Origin: a virus
Length of the DNA: 53,146 bases
Virus record (IMG/VR): IMGVR_UViG_3300025108_000070
Span: 1 to 53,146 of that record
Strand: one strand, 5' to 3'
The notes beneath the pieces are model-generated. The model saw nothing but the letters and a program-made list of their open reading frames with translations, had not been told where the DNA came from and made no database searches. Shown piece after piece: positions 33,619-39,853 of the stretch (its first letter is position 1; each line of letters begins with the position of its first letter). A program made the translations under genes and the position numbers.

Positions 33619-34347
33619 TTAGATACTATATAGACCAGGACAATATTTGCCCTGAAATTCACAATACTTACATTCCCAATTATATACAGGAACATTAGCG
33701 CTACCTGGCTTTAACTGCTCAGGTTCATTGTCTACCTTCTCTTGCACTTCATTAAGTTCAGTCCAGTAGTCAAATGCTTCTTCTATGTAAAAGTCAGATA
33801 TTTTTTCTTCTCTCATCATAGAACTATCTTTATTATACCACATTATAGATAAGTTTACATCAGTAATATCATATTCATTACCTAAACCCATTCCATAAGT
33901 AGCTAATTGCAATTCATAGTTAATTGAAGGATTCTTGTCTGGATTTCTACCAAACTTCATTCTCCATTTCCAAGCTCCTGCAGTCTTTATATCATACACG
34001 TGTATACTATCTGTTTGTTTGTCTACAACTCCTACATCCAAATGTCCTACTACGTTGAGTTCAGGCATCTCTATGCGGTGTTCTGTAACTACATCTAAAC
34101 CTTTAGCTTTATAATCTACAAATGCTTCTTCAAAGTCTGCGTGCACTAGAGTTCCAAGTCTTAATAATCTATTAGATTTTTCATCCATTGGTTCTAGTGG
34201 TAAGTCTTGAGTTCTATGTAATTGCTTTCTAAAACAACTACCAGCTGCACTAGCTGAGAACCAACCACGATGTTCTGAATATTTTTCTCTATTCTTATGT
34301 CGTAGTTTTTCTAAGTAATCGTTATATATTTTAGGTATATTTATCAT
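33619..34347 (-). CDS. Cas4-like PD-(D/E)XK exonuclease with Fe-S cluster motif
   Basis: A 242-residue protein with GGAGG before the ATG. It has the RecB/Cas4 layout: an N-terminal SASAAGSCFRKQLHR with one Cys (about 38), GTLVHADFEEA with His69, VVGHLDVGVV with Asp104, VYDIKTAG (Asp119, Lys121) and QLATYG. The C-terminus has CKYCEFQGKYCPG, giving the other three Cys of a 4Fe-4S cluster. It should resect DNA ends. With the annealing protein it fits end processing for recombination. No CRISPR array is present, so a role in spacer acquisition is unlikely. Confidence 0.82.
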   Translation of the reverse strand: MINIPKIYNDYLEKLRHKNREKYSEHRGWFSASAAGSCFRKQLHRTQDLPLEPMDEKSNRLLRLGTLVHADFEEAFVDYKAKGLDVVTEHRIEMPELNVVGHLDVGVVDKQTDSIHVYDIKTAGAWKWRMKFGRNPDKNPSINYELQLATYGMGLGNEYDITDVNLSIMWYNKDSSMMREEKISDFYIEEAFDYWTELNEVQEKVDNEPEQLKPGSANVPVYNWECKYCEFQGKYCPGLYSI

Positions 34348-34407
34348 TGATTCCTCCGACTACAATATAAACATATTTCAGGTTAAATACAACACCTATT
34401 CAGGCTA

Positions 34408-34492
34408 AGGCTATCGGGACATTTTTGATAATATCAATACAAGGAAATATTATTAAATCGGATGAATACACGACCATCCTAGTCCCGTGCCT
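34408..34492 (-). ncRNA. Gene-free island C: candidate three-way-junction RNA
   Basis: This lies in a 150-nt gap in the leftward operon. CGGGAC (34415-34420) pairs with GTCCCG (34482-34487), and the helix continues with AGGC/GCCT (34408-34411, 34489-34492) across a small loop. Inside are two hairpins, ATAATAT/ATATTAT (34428-34453) and GGATG/CATCC (34460-34479). The core is 73 nt, tRNA-sized, with UA after the first helix, but it lacks a T-arm and I do not call a tRNA. Confidence 0.5.
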
Positions 34493-34497
34493 AATTA

Positions 34498-34755
34498 TTA
34501 TACAATCCTTCTATAATTATAAAATAGTTTATCATTATTTTCAGTATCTAGCATGACATATTTACCAAAGTTTGCTTCTTTGTGTTGTATTCTTTTAGTA
34601 TCAATATCAAAACCTTCTTCTCTAAGTCTAAATATAATAGCACTTAGCCTTGTTGCACGATAATGTTCAAACGCATCTAAGCTTGTAATGTTTCCATAAG
34701 TTTTTAAATGCCTTAATATTTTTAATGTCTGAGTATTCTTTTTAGTATAAAACAT
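34498..34755 (-). CDS. Helix-turn-helix (HTH_39-like) DNA-binding protein
   Basis: An 85-residue protein reading TLKILRHLKTYGNITSLDAFEHYRATRLSAIIFRLREEGFDI, a winged-helix pattern of phage HTH proteins (IT-x-x-x-A ... RL-x-x-I-x-LR-x-x-G). It should bind DNA. It may regulate the operon, and structured island C follows its stop by 6 nt. Its start overlaps the upstream stop by one base. Confidence 0.7.
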   Translation of the reverse strand: MFYTKKNTQTLKILRHLKTYGNITSLDAFEHYRATRLSAIIFRLREEGFDIDTKRIQHKEANFGKYVMLDTENNDKLFYNYRRIV

Positions 34756-34988
34756 TAGTTCCTCTCAATCTTAATAGTTATTCTTTTCTTAAAGAATGAA
34801 CGAGTGTCTTGCATTAATCTAACAAGCCAATGTGTTCTTCTGTAATTATTTAAGCCGCTCAATATAGCTACAGCCTTGGGATTATTATTAACCTTATAAC
34901 CGTAAGGATGTGTGTATTCCCATTCACCATTTTCTTCGTACTCTCTATTAACTCTATTTCTATATTCTACCATCTCAAATTTGTTCAT
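34755..34988 (-). CDS. Hypothetical protein
   Basis: A 77-residue protein from the second of two adjacent ATGs; AGAGG is better spaced for 34988 than 34991. It is charged and Tyr-rich at the N-terminus (YRNRVNREYEENGEWEY) with a basic tail (FFKKRITIKIERN). No family is recognised. Confidence 0.55.
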   Translation of the reverse strand: MNKFEMVEYRNRVNREYEENGEWEYTHPYGYKVNNNPKAVAILSGLNNYRRTHWLVRLMQDTRSFFKKRITIKIERN

Positions 34989-35493
34989 CATTTTCCTCTT
35001 CTTCTTTCTTTTTAGTTTGTGATAAGTATTTCATTTTACTTCTACCTTTAAGAACAATTCTACTTCTCCAGTCAAACGCTTCTAAGTATTTAATATGTTC
35101 TTTATAATCTTTAACAACTTGACAATTAATATCAGAACTATTGTCAAAGTTACTTAATAAGTCTGGACTAAGCTTGCTATATTTACTTTTGATTATATAT
35201 CTTTTTCTAGCTTCTATAATCTTTTGTTTCTTATCATCAGCTTCATCATACTCTTGTTGCCACTTAACTAATAAAACACATTCTGCTACATATTTATATT
35301 TAATTCTAAATCTTTTTAAATCTCTATAATGTTTAGGCTCGTGTTTAAATCTTTTATCAATATTATAAATCTTTTTTATGTCTTTTCTACTACGTTGATA
35401 ATGATATTTACATAGTTTGAGCTTCTTATTATATCTTTTATTCTTACAATTCTGTTTACTACAGTTATATGTCTTCCAATCTCTTTTCTTCAT
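34975..35493 (-). CDS. Basic zinc-finger protein
   Basis: A 172-residue, strongly basic protein. The N-terminus NCSKQNCKNKRYNKKLKLCKYHY (residues about 10-32) is the Cys-Cys-Cys-His zinc knuckle that often precedes HNH nucleases and DNA-binding domains. No HNH catalytic motif follows. The middle is Lys/Tyr-rich helix, and the C-terminus ends in an acidic run. It probably binds nucleic acid. Confidence 0.55.
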   Translation of the reverse strand: MKKRDWKTYNCSKQNCKNKRYNKKLKLCKYHYQRSRKDIKKIYNIDKRFKHEPKHYRDLKRFRIKYKYVAECVLLVKWQQEYDEADDKKQKIIEARKRYIIKSKYSKLSPDLLSNFDNSSDINCQVVKDYKEHIKYLEAFDWRSRIVLKGRSKMKYLSQTKKKEEEENDEQI

Positions 35494-35546
35494 ATCTACC
35501 TCTTTTCTACTTTGGTTTATTATACAAATATTAAAATACGTCTATA

Positions 35547-35832
35547 GTAGGATTACGCATTGGGAAGCTATCCCCCTACAATACCTATATGATACATCTG
35601 CGCGTTTCGCATTTTGTAGGTATCTTGATTGACATAGGTTTGCTCAGTCATTTGACCATTGCCTAACTACTCAGATATACATTAGATATCTAATTGCCTC
35701 AAGGTGGATTATGCATGATGTTACATTGTTATCCACTAATATAGCCGTATTCTAATTCTTTAAATTAAAGGGACAAGACGAGGTAAATGAGATATACTAC
35801 TAACTGATATTAAGTAGAGTCTCGCCCCTTAA
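35547..35832 (-). ncRNA. Gene-free island D: candidate structured RNA (leftward)
   Basis: About 340 nt separate two leftward genes. In leftward order: TTAAGGGG-CGAGAC pairs with GTCTTG-CCCTTTAA (35765-35832), 14 bp with a bulged U and two G-U pairs that would be A-C mismatches on the plus strand, capped by CTACT/AGTAG (35797-35817); GTGGAT/ATCCAC (35704-35736); ATACCTA/TAGGTAT (35581-35623) enclosing TGCG/CGCA; and GTAGG/CCTAC with GGGA/TCCC inside (35547-35579). The first unit begins 5 nt after the stop of 35837-36028, so it may also act as a 3' end element. Confidence 0.5.
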
Positions 35833-35836
35833 ATAT

Positions 35837-36028
35837 TTAATCGTGTAATTCTAATAACATTCTTAAAGCTTTGATACGTATTTTTAAATCTTTATCGGTT
35901 ATATTATTAATTAATAACCTACGCATCTTTAAATCACTCATAGATATTCCATAGTATTGTTTATATAGTATTCTATAATCACTAAACAATCTATCTCTAC
36001 GTTCATATCCTAATTCATAATAAGTCAT
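35837..36028 (-). CDS. Small hypothetical protein
   Basis: A 63-residue protein with AAGAGG before its ATG, flanked on both sides by structured gene-free islands. It opens TYYELGYERRDRLFSDYRIL and ends with basic/Leu helices. No family is recognised. Confidence 0.55.
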   Translation of the reverse strand: MTYYELGYERRDRLFSDYRILYKQYYGISMSDLKMRRLLINNITDKDLKIRIKALRMLLELHD

Positions 36029-36053
36029 ATTTACCTCTTTTCTATTTATCTAG

Positions 36054-36391
36054 TTTATCTAATTTATCTAATGGCTACACTTATACATTAATGCCTGGAT
36101 TTACATGTTCGATTTGTGCAAATATTTCATTCGTCTTACATCTCCCGTAACTGGACTTAAGCACCCTGTGCTAAATCTAAGACTCTTTACGTTTCAACTA
36201 CTTCACATAGTCTACGAACGCCCATAAGAGGTATAAGCTTCACCTAATTTTAACCAGAATAGATATCCCTTACGGACACTAACGCCCACGTCTGGGAATT
36301 GTGGAAGGCCGCTAAGCCTAAAACCCTATCCTGATTAAACTTTAATTCTCTATTTTCTTTAGCCCTTCAGTTACGAAAGGCTATGACTCTC
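36054..36391 (-). ncRNA. Gene-free island E: candidate structured RNA (leftward)
   Basis: About 340 nt without a credible gene. The main unit is AATCAGGATAG with CTATTCTGGTT (36252-36262 and 36326-36336): 11 bp in the leftward transcript with two G-U pairs, which are C-A mismatches on the other strand. It encloses CCCA/TGGG (36285-36296) and AGGC/GCCT (36306-36319), making a three-way junction. Other hairpins are AGCCTTT/AAGGGCT (36361-36382, one G-U leftward), GCAC/GTGC (36161-36171), and AGACT/AGTCT (36180-36213). It lies between the 53-residue gene and the 35837-36028 gene. Confidence 0.5.
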
Positions 36392-36553
36392 TTAATAATC
36401 TTTAAGAAAGTGTAGGACTACATCAATCATAGTCCAGGTATCAACATTATCATCTGGGCATAACCCGCTCAAACGATAATACCACATACCATTGCCCTCG
36501 TAGCTTATCCTAAGATAAGGACCACTTAAGGACTTCTCTAATCGTATATACAT
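36392..36553 (-). CDS. Small hypothetical protein (53 aa)
   Basis: An ATG at 36553 lies 5 nt after GGAGG (36559-36563) and opens a 53-codon frame to TAA at 36392-36394. The peptide reads YIRLEKSLSGPYLRISYEGN, then a Trp/Tyr-rich beta segment, and ends with a helix. Another ATG at 36557 is out of frame and soon stops. No family is recognised. Confidence 0.55.
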   Translation of the reverse strand: MYIRLEKSLSGPYLRISYEGNGMWYYRLSGLCPDDNVDTWTMIDVVLHFLKDY

Positions 36554-36599
36554 ACATACCTCCATGTAGTTTATAGGTTAAAGTAATTCTAATTCTAGT

Positions 36600-36686
36600 T
36601 TATCCCCATGTTATACACATATCTCTATATATATAGGGTGTTATATCTCTATGTATCTACATTATATCCACATATTATACACATAT
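36600..36686. other. Candidate replication origin: DnaA-box-like cluster and direct repeats
   Basis: Two exact TTATACACA boxes (36611-36619 and 36675-36683) match the DnaA consensus TTATnCACA. TTATCCCCA (36600-36608) is one base off TTATCCACA, and TATATCCACA lies at 36664. Each exact box is followed by AT and later by CTATGTAT-CTAC-type repeats, giving two ~65-nt units. The DNA is very AT-rich and lies next to the point where transcription diverges. No phage initiator gene was recognised. Confidence 0.4.
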
Positions 36687-36723
36687 TGCTATGTATTCTA
36701 CTGTAATTAATGGATGGAAGTGT

Positions 36724-36765
36724 AAAAAAGAGTAAGAAAGGGAGTTTCTGTTTCAGGTACTCCCT
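36724..36765 (-). terminator. Intrinsic terminator (leftward)
   Basis: AGGGAGT (36739-36745) and ACTCCCT (36759-36765) form a perfect 7-bp stem. In the leftward transcript it is followed by TTTCTTACTCTTTTTT. It sits 13 nt after the stop of the 36778-37077 gene, so that gene is probably a separate transcript. Confidence 0.7.
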
Positions 36766-36777
36766 AGACCTAGACGA

Positions 36778-37077
36778 TTAGTCTTTTGGTGTAAGTGCAT
36801 CAACTAAAGTCTGAACGCCTGATAATAGCGCGTCTAACTTAGCATCCGTATTAGAGCTAGCTCCTGGAGCTGTGAATCCAGACTGACCTGCAACCTGTGC
36901 TGCATACTGTGGGTCTTTCATCAATGACTCATGTACTTGTGCTTCAGACTCAAACTGAAGTAAGCTTCTACCATCTTGTATAATCTGATAGTTCTGTACT
37001 TTAGTTCTTACACCAGCCATCTTAAGCCTAGTGTTAGTCTGAATAGCTGACCTTACGTGTTCTATAGTATTACTCAT
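36778..37077 (-). CDS. Small hypothetical protein, first leftward gene
   Basis: The start is set at ATG 37077, with GGAG 6 nt upstream; an in-frame TTG lies at 37089. The 99-residue protein starts MSNTIEHVRSAIQTNTRLKM and has a Gly/Ala/Ser-rich linker (about 69-80) before a C-terminal amphipathic helix with DALLSGVQTLVDAL. It has its own terminator at 36739, so it forms a one-gene transcript at the divergence point. A regulatory or early role is possible but unproven. Confidence 0.6.
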   Translation of the reverse strand: MSNTIEHVRSAIQTNTRLKMAGVRTKVQNYQIIQDGRSLLQFESEAQVHESLMKDPQYAAQVAGQSGFTAPGASSNTDAKLDALLSGVQTLVDALTPKD

Positions 37078-37153
37078 TGATTTCTCCAATCATTTGATTT
37101 TCAACGTAAATTCATATATCAACAACCACAACTTAGGGGGTAGGGTGTGTGTA

Positions 37154-37186
37154 TGTAGGGCTACTTCAAAATCCTACAATTTTTTG
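37154..37186 (+). terminator. Terminator-like hairpin upstream of the rightward operon
   Basis: TGTAGG (37154-37159) pairs with CCTACA (37173-37178) and is followed by ATTTTTTG. It lies in the 160-nt divergent region, 52 nt before the first rightward gene. It could attenuate a promoter further left. The stem is short. Confidence 0.35.
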
Positions 37187-37215
37187 TTGCAAATAACATG
37201 GGGTATGCTTAGATT
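37187..37215 (+). promoter_or_regulatory. Possible sigma70-type promoter
   Basis: TTGCAA (37187-37192) and TAGATT (37210-37215) are 17 nt apart, 23 nt before the start of the first rightward gene. Both hexamers match consensus at only four of six bases. Confidence 0.25.
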
Positions 37216-37237
37216 AGATGTAAACAAAGGAGTCTGT

Positions 37238-37405
37238 ATGACGATAACTAGTAAAGATTTAAAAGGTGGCGGTGGTTTAACTGGAGTAGCTAGAAAAGAA
37301 GCAGAAAAAGCCCAGATGAATCAGAAGCTACTTGAAAATGCTATAGCGCAGGTTCAAGAAAATTTAAAGAAAAAGAAAGAACCAAAGAAAAAGAAATCTA
37401 CATAA
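37238..37405 (+). CDS. Small basic protein, first rightward gene
   Basis: A 55-residue protein from ATG 37238, with AAAGGAG upstream; the frame extends further left but without a ribosome site. It has TSKDLKGGGGLTGVARKEAEK, a helix, and a Lys-rich end. A nucleic-acid-binding role is plausible but not shown. A repeat array begins at its 3' end. Confidence 0.55.
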   Translation: MTITSKDLKGGGGLTGVARKEAEKAQMNQKLLENAIAQVQENLKKKKEPKKKKST

Positions 37406-37431
37406 TCTACTATATCTACTAGTATCTACTA
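37396..37431. repeat. Iteron-like ATCTACTA array
   Basis: Copies at 37405-37412, 37414-37421 and 37424-37431 are identical, and ATCTACAT at 37396-37403 is a near copy. Spacing is 9-10 bp, close to one helical turn. This suggests cooperative binding of a regulator or initiator between the first two rightward genes. Confidence 0.45.
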
Positions 37432-37490
37432 TAGCTACGTAGACTGCTCAAAGATAAAGTGTTTTGTAGTACAAGTCAAGGAAAAAATGT

Positions 37491-37772
37491 ATGGGTACAT
37501 CAATAAATTGGTTAGCAAGACTATCTCAAAAGGACCAGGAACGAATCTTGGGACATATTGAGCGCTTGGTTAAGCTAGAAAGGAAGTTGTCTAAACAAAT
37601 CTTAGAAGATGAAGAGATGACAATGGAATATGTAGAAAATGATGGCGATGCTGACGAAGGAATCGAAAGTGTACCCATAGAAATTAATGGAATTAAACAT
37701 TGGGTTCATAAGGATGTTATGTATTTGATTGAATCCTTGCATAAACAATTAGCGAAGCAACGTGGAAAGTAG
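37491..37772 (+). CDS. Hypothetical protein
   Basis: A 93-residue protein with AAGGA upstream of the ATG. N-terminal helices (QKDQERILGHIERLVKLERKL) are followed by an acidic stretch (YVENDGDADEGIESV) and a short beta/helix unit. No family is recognised. It overlaps the TerS-candidate gene by 11 nt, so it may be part of the packaging set. Confidence 0.55.
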   Translation: MGTSINWLARLSQKDQERILGHIERLVKLERKLSKQILEDEEMTMEYVENDGDADEGIESVPIEINGIKHWVHKDVMYLIESLHKQLAKQRGK

Positions 37773-38544
37773 AAAAATTAAACATACAAGACATTACGTT
37801 TATGATACAAACAAAGAGTTTATGAAGGACCATCCCAAAGGGATACTTCACTCCGAATGGAGAGATGCAAAGGAAGGTGATTGGGTAAAGAGTGATGATG
37901 GTCGTATTGTTCAACTTCTTAAAGTCTCCGAAAATCTATCGCATCCAAAAGATTCTAAAAATTATAAACAATCTAAAGGCTATGTAAGAACTGTAGTTGG
38001 CACATTTATCAACTCTAAGAAAACTTACATGGACACAGACTTTGAAAAACACCCAAATCGCTACACATTTAGCACCAAAATCAAGAATACTTCTTCTAGG
38101 GTAAAGGAGAGGTCCAATTGTACAAACAGAGAAAAAATTTTCGCCACGAGCGTGGCAGTAGGAAAAGATGCTGTGAGTGCTTATATGAAAGCATTTACTG
38201 AAAAAAATCGTAACACGGCTAGGAAAAAAGCTGTAATTTTACTTAAACAGGAGCGAGTAATGACTGAAATAGAAAAAACTTCAAAAGAGATAGCTAAAGA
38301 GCTAGGTATTGACCATTCATACATATTAGGTTCTTTAAAACAACTAGCTGATACAAGCGAAGACGAAAATATAGCGTTGCAATCCTTAAAAGAACTAGGA
38401 AAAGCAATCGGTACATTGGGTAATCAAGTTAAAAAAATAGAAACTGGAGTCGTAGGTATGTTCCAAGGATTTAGTCCAGACGAAATCGAAGGAGCGTCAA
38501 GAGCTATACTACCAGAAACAACTTCCGAGGAGGAAAGCAAATGA
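37762..38544 (+). CDS. Candidate terminase small subunit
   Basis: A 260-residue protein with a GTG start inside the preceding gene. Residues about 120-200 read NREKIFATSVAVGKDAVSAYMKAF, NTARKKAVILLKQERVMTEI and KELGIDHSYILGSLKQLADT. This is the helix-turn-helix plus helical layout of TerS proteins (A-x-x-A-Y-x-x-A ... A-x-x-LL). It would recognise the packaging site and dock TerL. The N-terminal 110 residues look like a separate basic domain. It lies upstream of the phosphoesterase and TerL. Confidence 0.6.
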   Translation: MESRKIKHTRHYVYDTNKEFMKDHPKGILHSEWRDAKEGDWVKSDDGRIVQLLKVSENLSHPKDSKNYKQSKGYVRTVVGTFINSKKTYMDTDFEKHPNRYTFSTKIKNTSSRVKERSNCTNREKIFATSVAVGKDAVSAYMKAFTEKNRNTARKKAVILLKQERVMTEIEKTSKEIAKELGIDHSYILGSLKQLADTSEDENIALQSLKELGKAIGTLGNQVKKIETGVVGMFQGFSPDEIEGASRAILPETTSEEESK

Positions 38545-39425
38545 TATGTCCACATTGTAGTAGTATGTTGACAAAAAAAGAAGGTAAGAAAAGAAACAAA
38601 GATACTGTTAAGCAACAATTTAGCTGTAAGTCTTGCGGTAAATGGTTTTCTATTCCTATTCCTTCTAATGTAAAAGAATACGACAAGAAACACATTGAGC
38701 CAGGAAAGTTATTTCAAATAAAAAGCGATGAAAAATTACGTGTACACGGATTAACTGATATACATGTTGGAGCTCACGAGTTTGACTTAAAGAAATTTCA
38801 GGAAGCAATTAAAGTTATATATGAAGACCCAAACGCACGATGGTTTGGTAACGGAGATATGATAGAACTGATTCCCCCTAATTATAACATAAATCAACGA
38901 GGACAGGCAATTCCACCAGAAGAACAATATCTTTCGTTCTTAAAGCTTGTTCAACCCATACAAGATAAGTGTTTATTTATAAGAGGAGGGAATCACGACT
39001 ATCTAAGAAGTTTTAACATATTAGATTTTGATGTATGTAAGACTTTAGCAAGTGAAATGGATGTTCCATATTTTAGATTGCCTGGATACGCACAAATCAC
39101 TATTGGTGACAAAGATTGGTTTCTTGTTAGTGGACACGGAAAAAGTGGAGCTAAAAACGGAGACACAGAATTAGATAAAATGGCTTCGGTTTATTCTGAT
39201 GGCGATGTATACTTTTTAGGACATAATCATCAGTTGTATTGTAAGCCAATTGATTCATTGACAATAGAAGACGGAGAAGAAAGTCTAAAACGTAAATGGT
39301 ATGTAAGAGGAGGGTCGTTCCTCAGATACGCAGACTATGCTCGTTATAGCTTTTATGGGATTCAACGTACGGGTTGGATTACTATGGAATTTACTAAAGA
39401 TAGAATAAATTGTTGGGAGAACTAA
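38541..39425 (+). CDS. Calcineurin-like metallophosphoesterase with N-terminal zinc ribbon
   Basis: A 294-residue protein. A zinc ribbon with CPHC (Cys3, Cys6) and CKSC (Cys29, Cys32) is followed by the full metallophosphoesterase set: DIHVG (Asp73, His75), GNGD (Asp106), GGNHD (Asn151, His152), SGHG (His199) and GHNH (His228, His230). These bind two metals and cleave phosphodiesters, of nucleotides, DNA or RNA. It lies between TerS and TerL. A packaging or DNA-end role is possible. The gene overlaps the TerS gene by 4 nt. Confidence 0.85.
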   Translation: MICPHCSSMLTKKEGKKRNKDTVKQQFSCKSCGKWFSIPIPSNVKEYDKKHIEPGKLFQIKSDEKLRVHGLTDIHVGAHEFDLKKFQEAIKVIYEDPNARWFGNGDMIELIPPNYNINQRGQAIPPEEQYLSFLKLVQPIQDKCLFIRGGNHDYLRSFNILDFDVCKTLASEMDVPYFRLPGYAQITIGDKDWFLVSGHGKSGAKNGDTELDKMASVYSDGDVYFLGHNHQLYCKPIDSLTIEDGEESLKRKWYVRGGSFLRYADYARYSFYGIQRTGWITMEFTKDRINCWEN

Positions 39426-39426
39426 A

Positions 39427-39618
39427 ATGGCATACGGAACAGGAACTACAAAAAAAAAGAAAAAGAAAAAGAAAAAGAAAATGAAAAGATTACTGCCTCA
39501 AGCAAAAAGAACTAACGGAAAAAAGAAGACTCGTCAGGGTCAAAGTAAAAATACAAAGTTTGGAAATAAGCTTAGTCCTAAGCACTATAAAAAAAGAAAG
39601 GTAGGTCAAGGTGGCTAA
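39427..39618 (+). CDS. Poly-lysine-rich small protein
   Basis: A 63-residue protein with a run of ten lysines (residues 9-18) and Lys/Arg/Gly throughout. It starts one base after the previous stop with GGGAG upstream. The coding DNA has a long A-rich tract (about 39449-39480), where transcriptional or ribosomal slippage could occur. It may neutralise DNA charge or bind nucleic acid; no family is recognised. Confidence 0.55.
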   Translation: MAYGTGTTKKKKKKKKKKMKRLLPQAKRTNGKKKTRQGQSKNTKFGNKLSPKHYKKRKVGQGG

Positions 39619-39853
39619 AATAAATAAAAAAACATTATCTAAACATGATTTAGTAAGAGGAATAAAAGAACTTACTATGCAATTGCAAATGTTGCACAGT
39701 CATGTAATGTTAATGGATAGCGTCTTAGATAAATACATACGTATGAATAAAGACGAAGATAAATTAAAAAAATACATGGAAAAAGAATCTAAAAAAGATG
39801 CACAAGATACAGAACATAAGCAAAGCGGAAGAAGCACTTCAGTTAGCAAGTAA
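39611..39853 (+). CDS. Small coiled-coil protein before TerL
   Basis: An 80-residue protein with a GTG start overlapping the previous stop by 8 nt. A helix (LVRGIKELTMQLQMLHSHVM) and a charged tail suggest a small oligomer. It overlaps TerL by 56 nt. No family is recognised. Confidence 0.5.
   Translation: MAKINKKTLSKHDLVRGIKELTMQLQMLHSHVMLMDSVLDKYIRMNKDEDKLKKYMEKESKKDAQDTEHKQSGRSTSVSK

Noticed and set aside
33619-34347. CRISPR adaptation system around the Cas4-like gene
   Set aside because: No repeat-spacer array, cas1 or cas2 is present; the neighbours are phage recombination genes.
34415-34487. tRNA gene in island C
   Set aside because: Size, terminal stem and UA after it fit, but there is no T-arm, no GTTC-type loop and no proper anticodon arm.
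34975-35493. HNH endonuclease
   Set aside because: The Cys-rich N-terminus is like those found before HNH domains, but no H-N-H catalytic motif follows.
37135-37205. G-quadruplex in the divergent region
   Set aside because: Only three G-runs lie close together; the fourth is far downstream, so support is weak.
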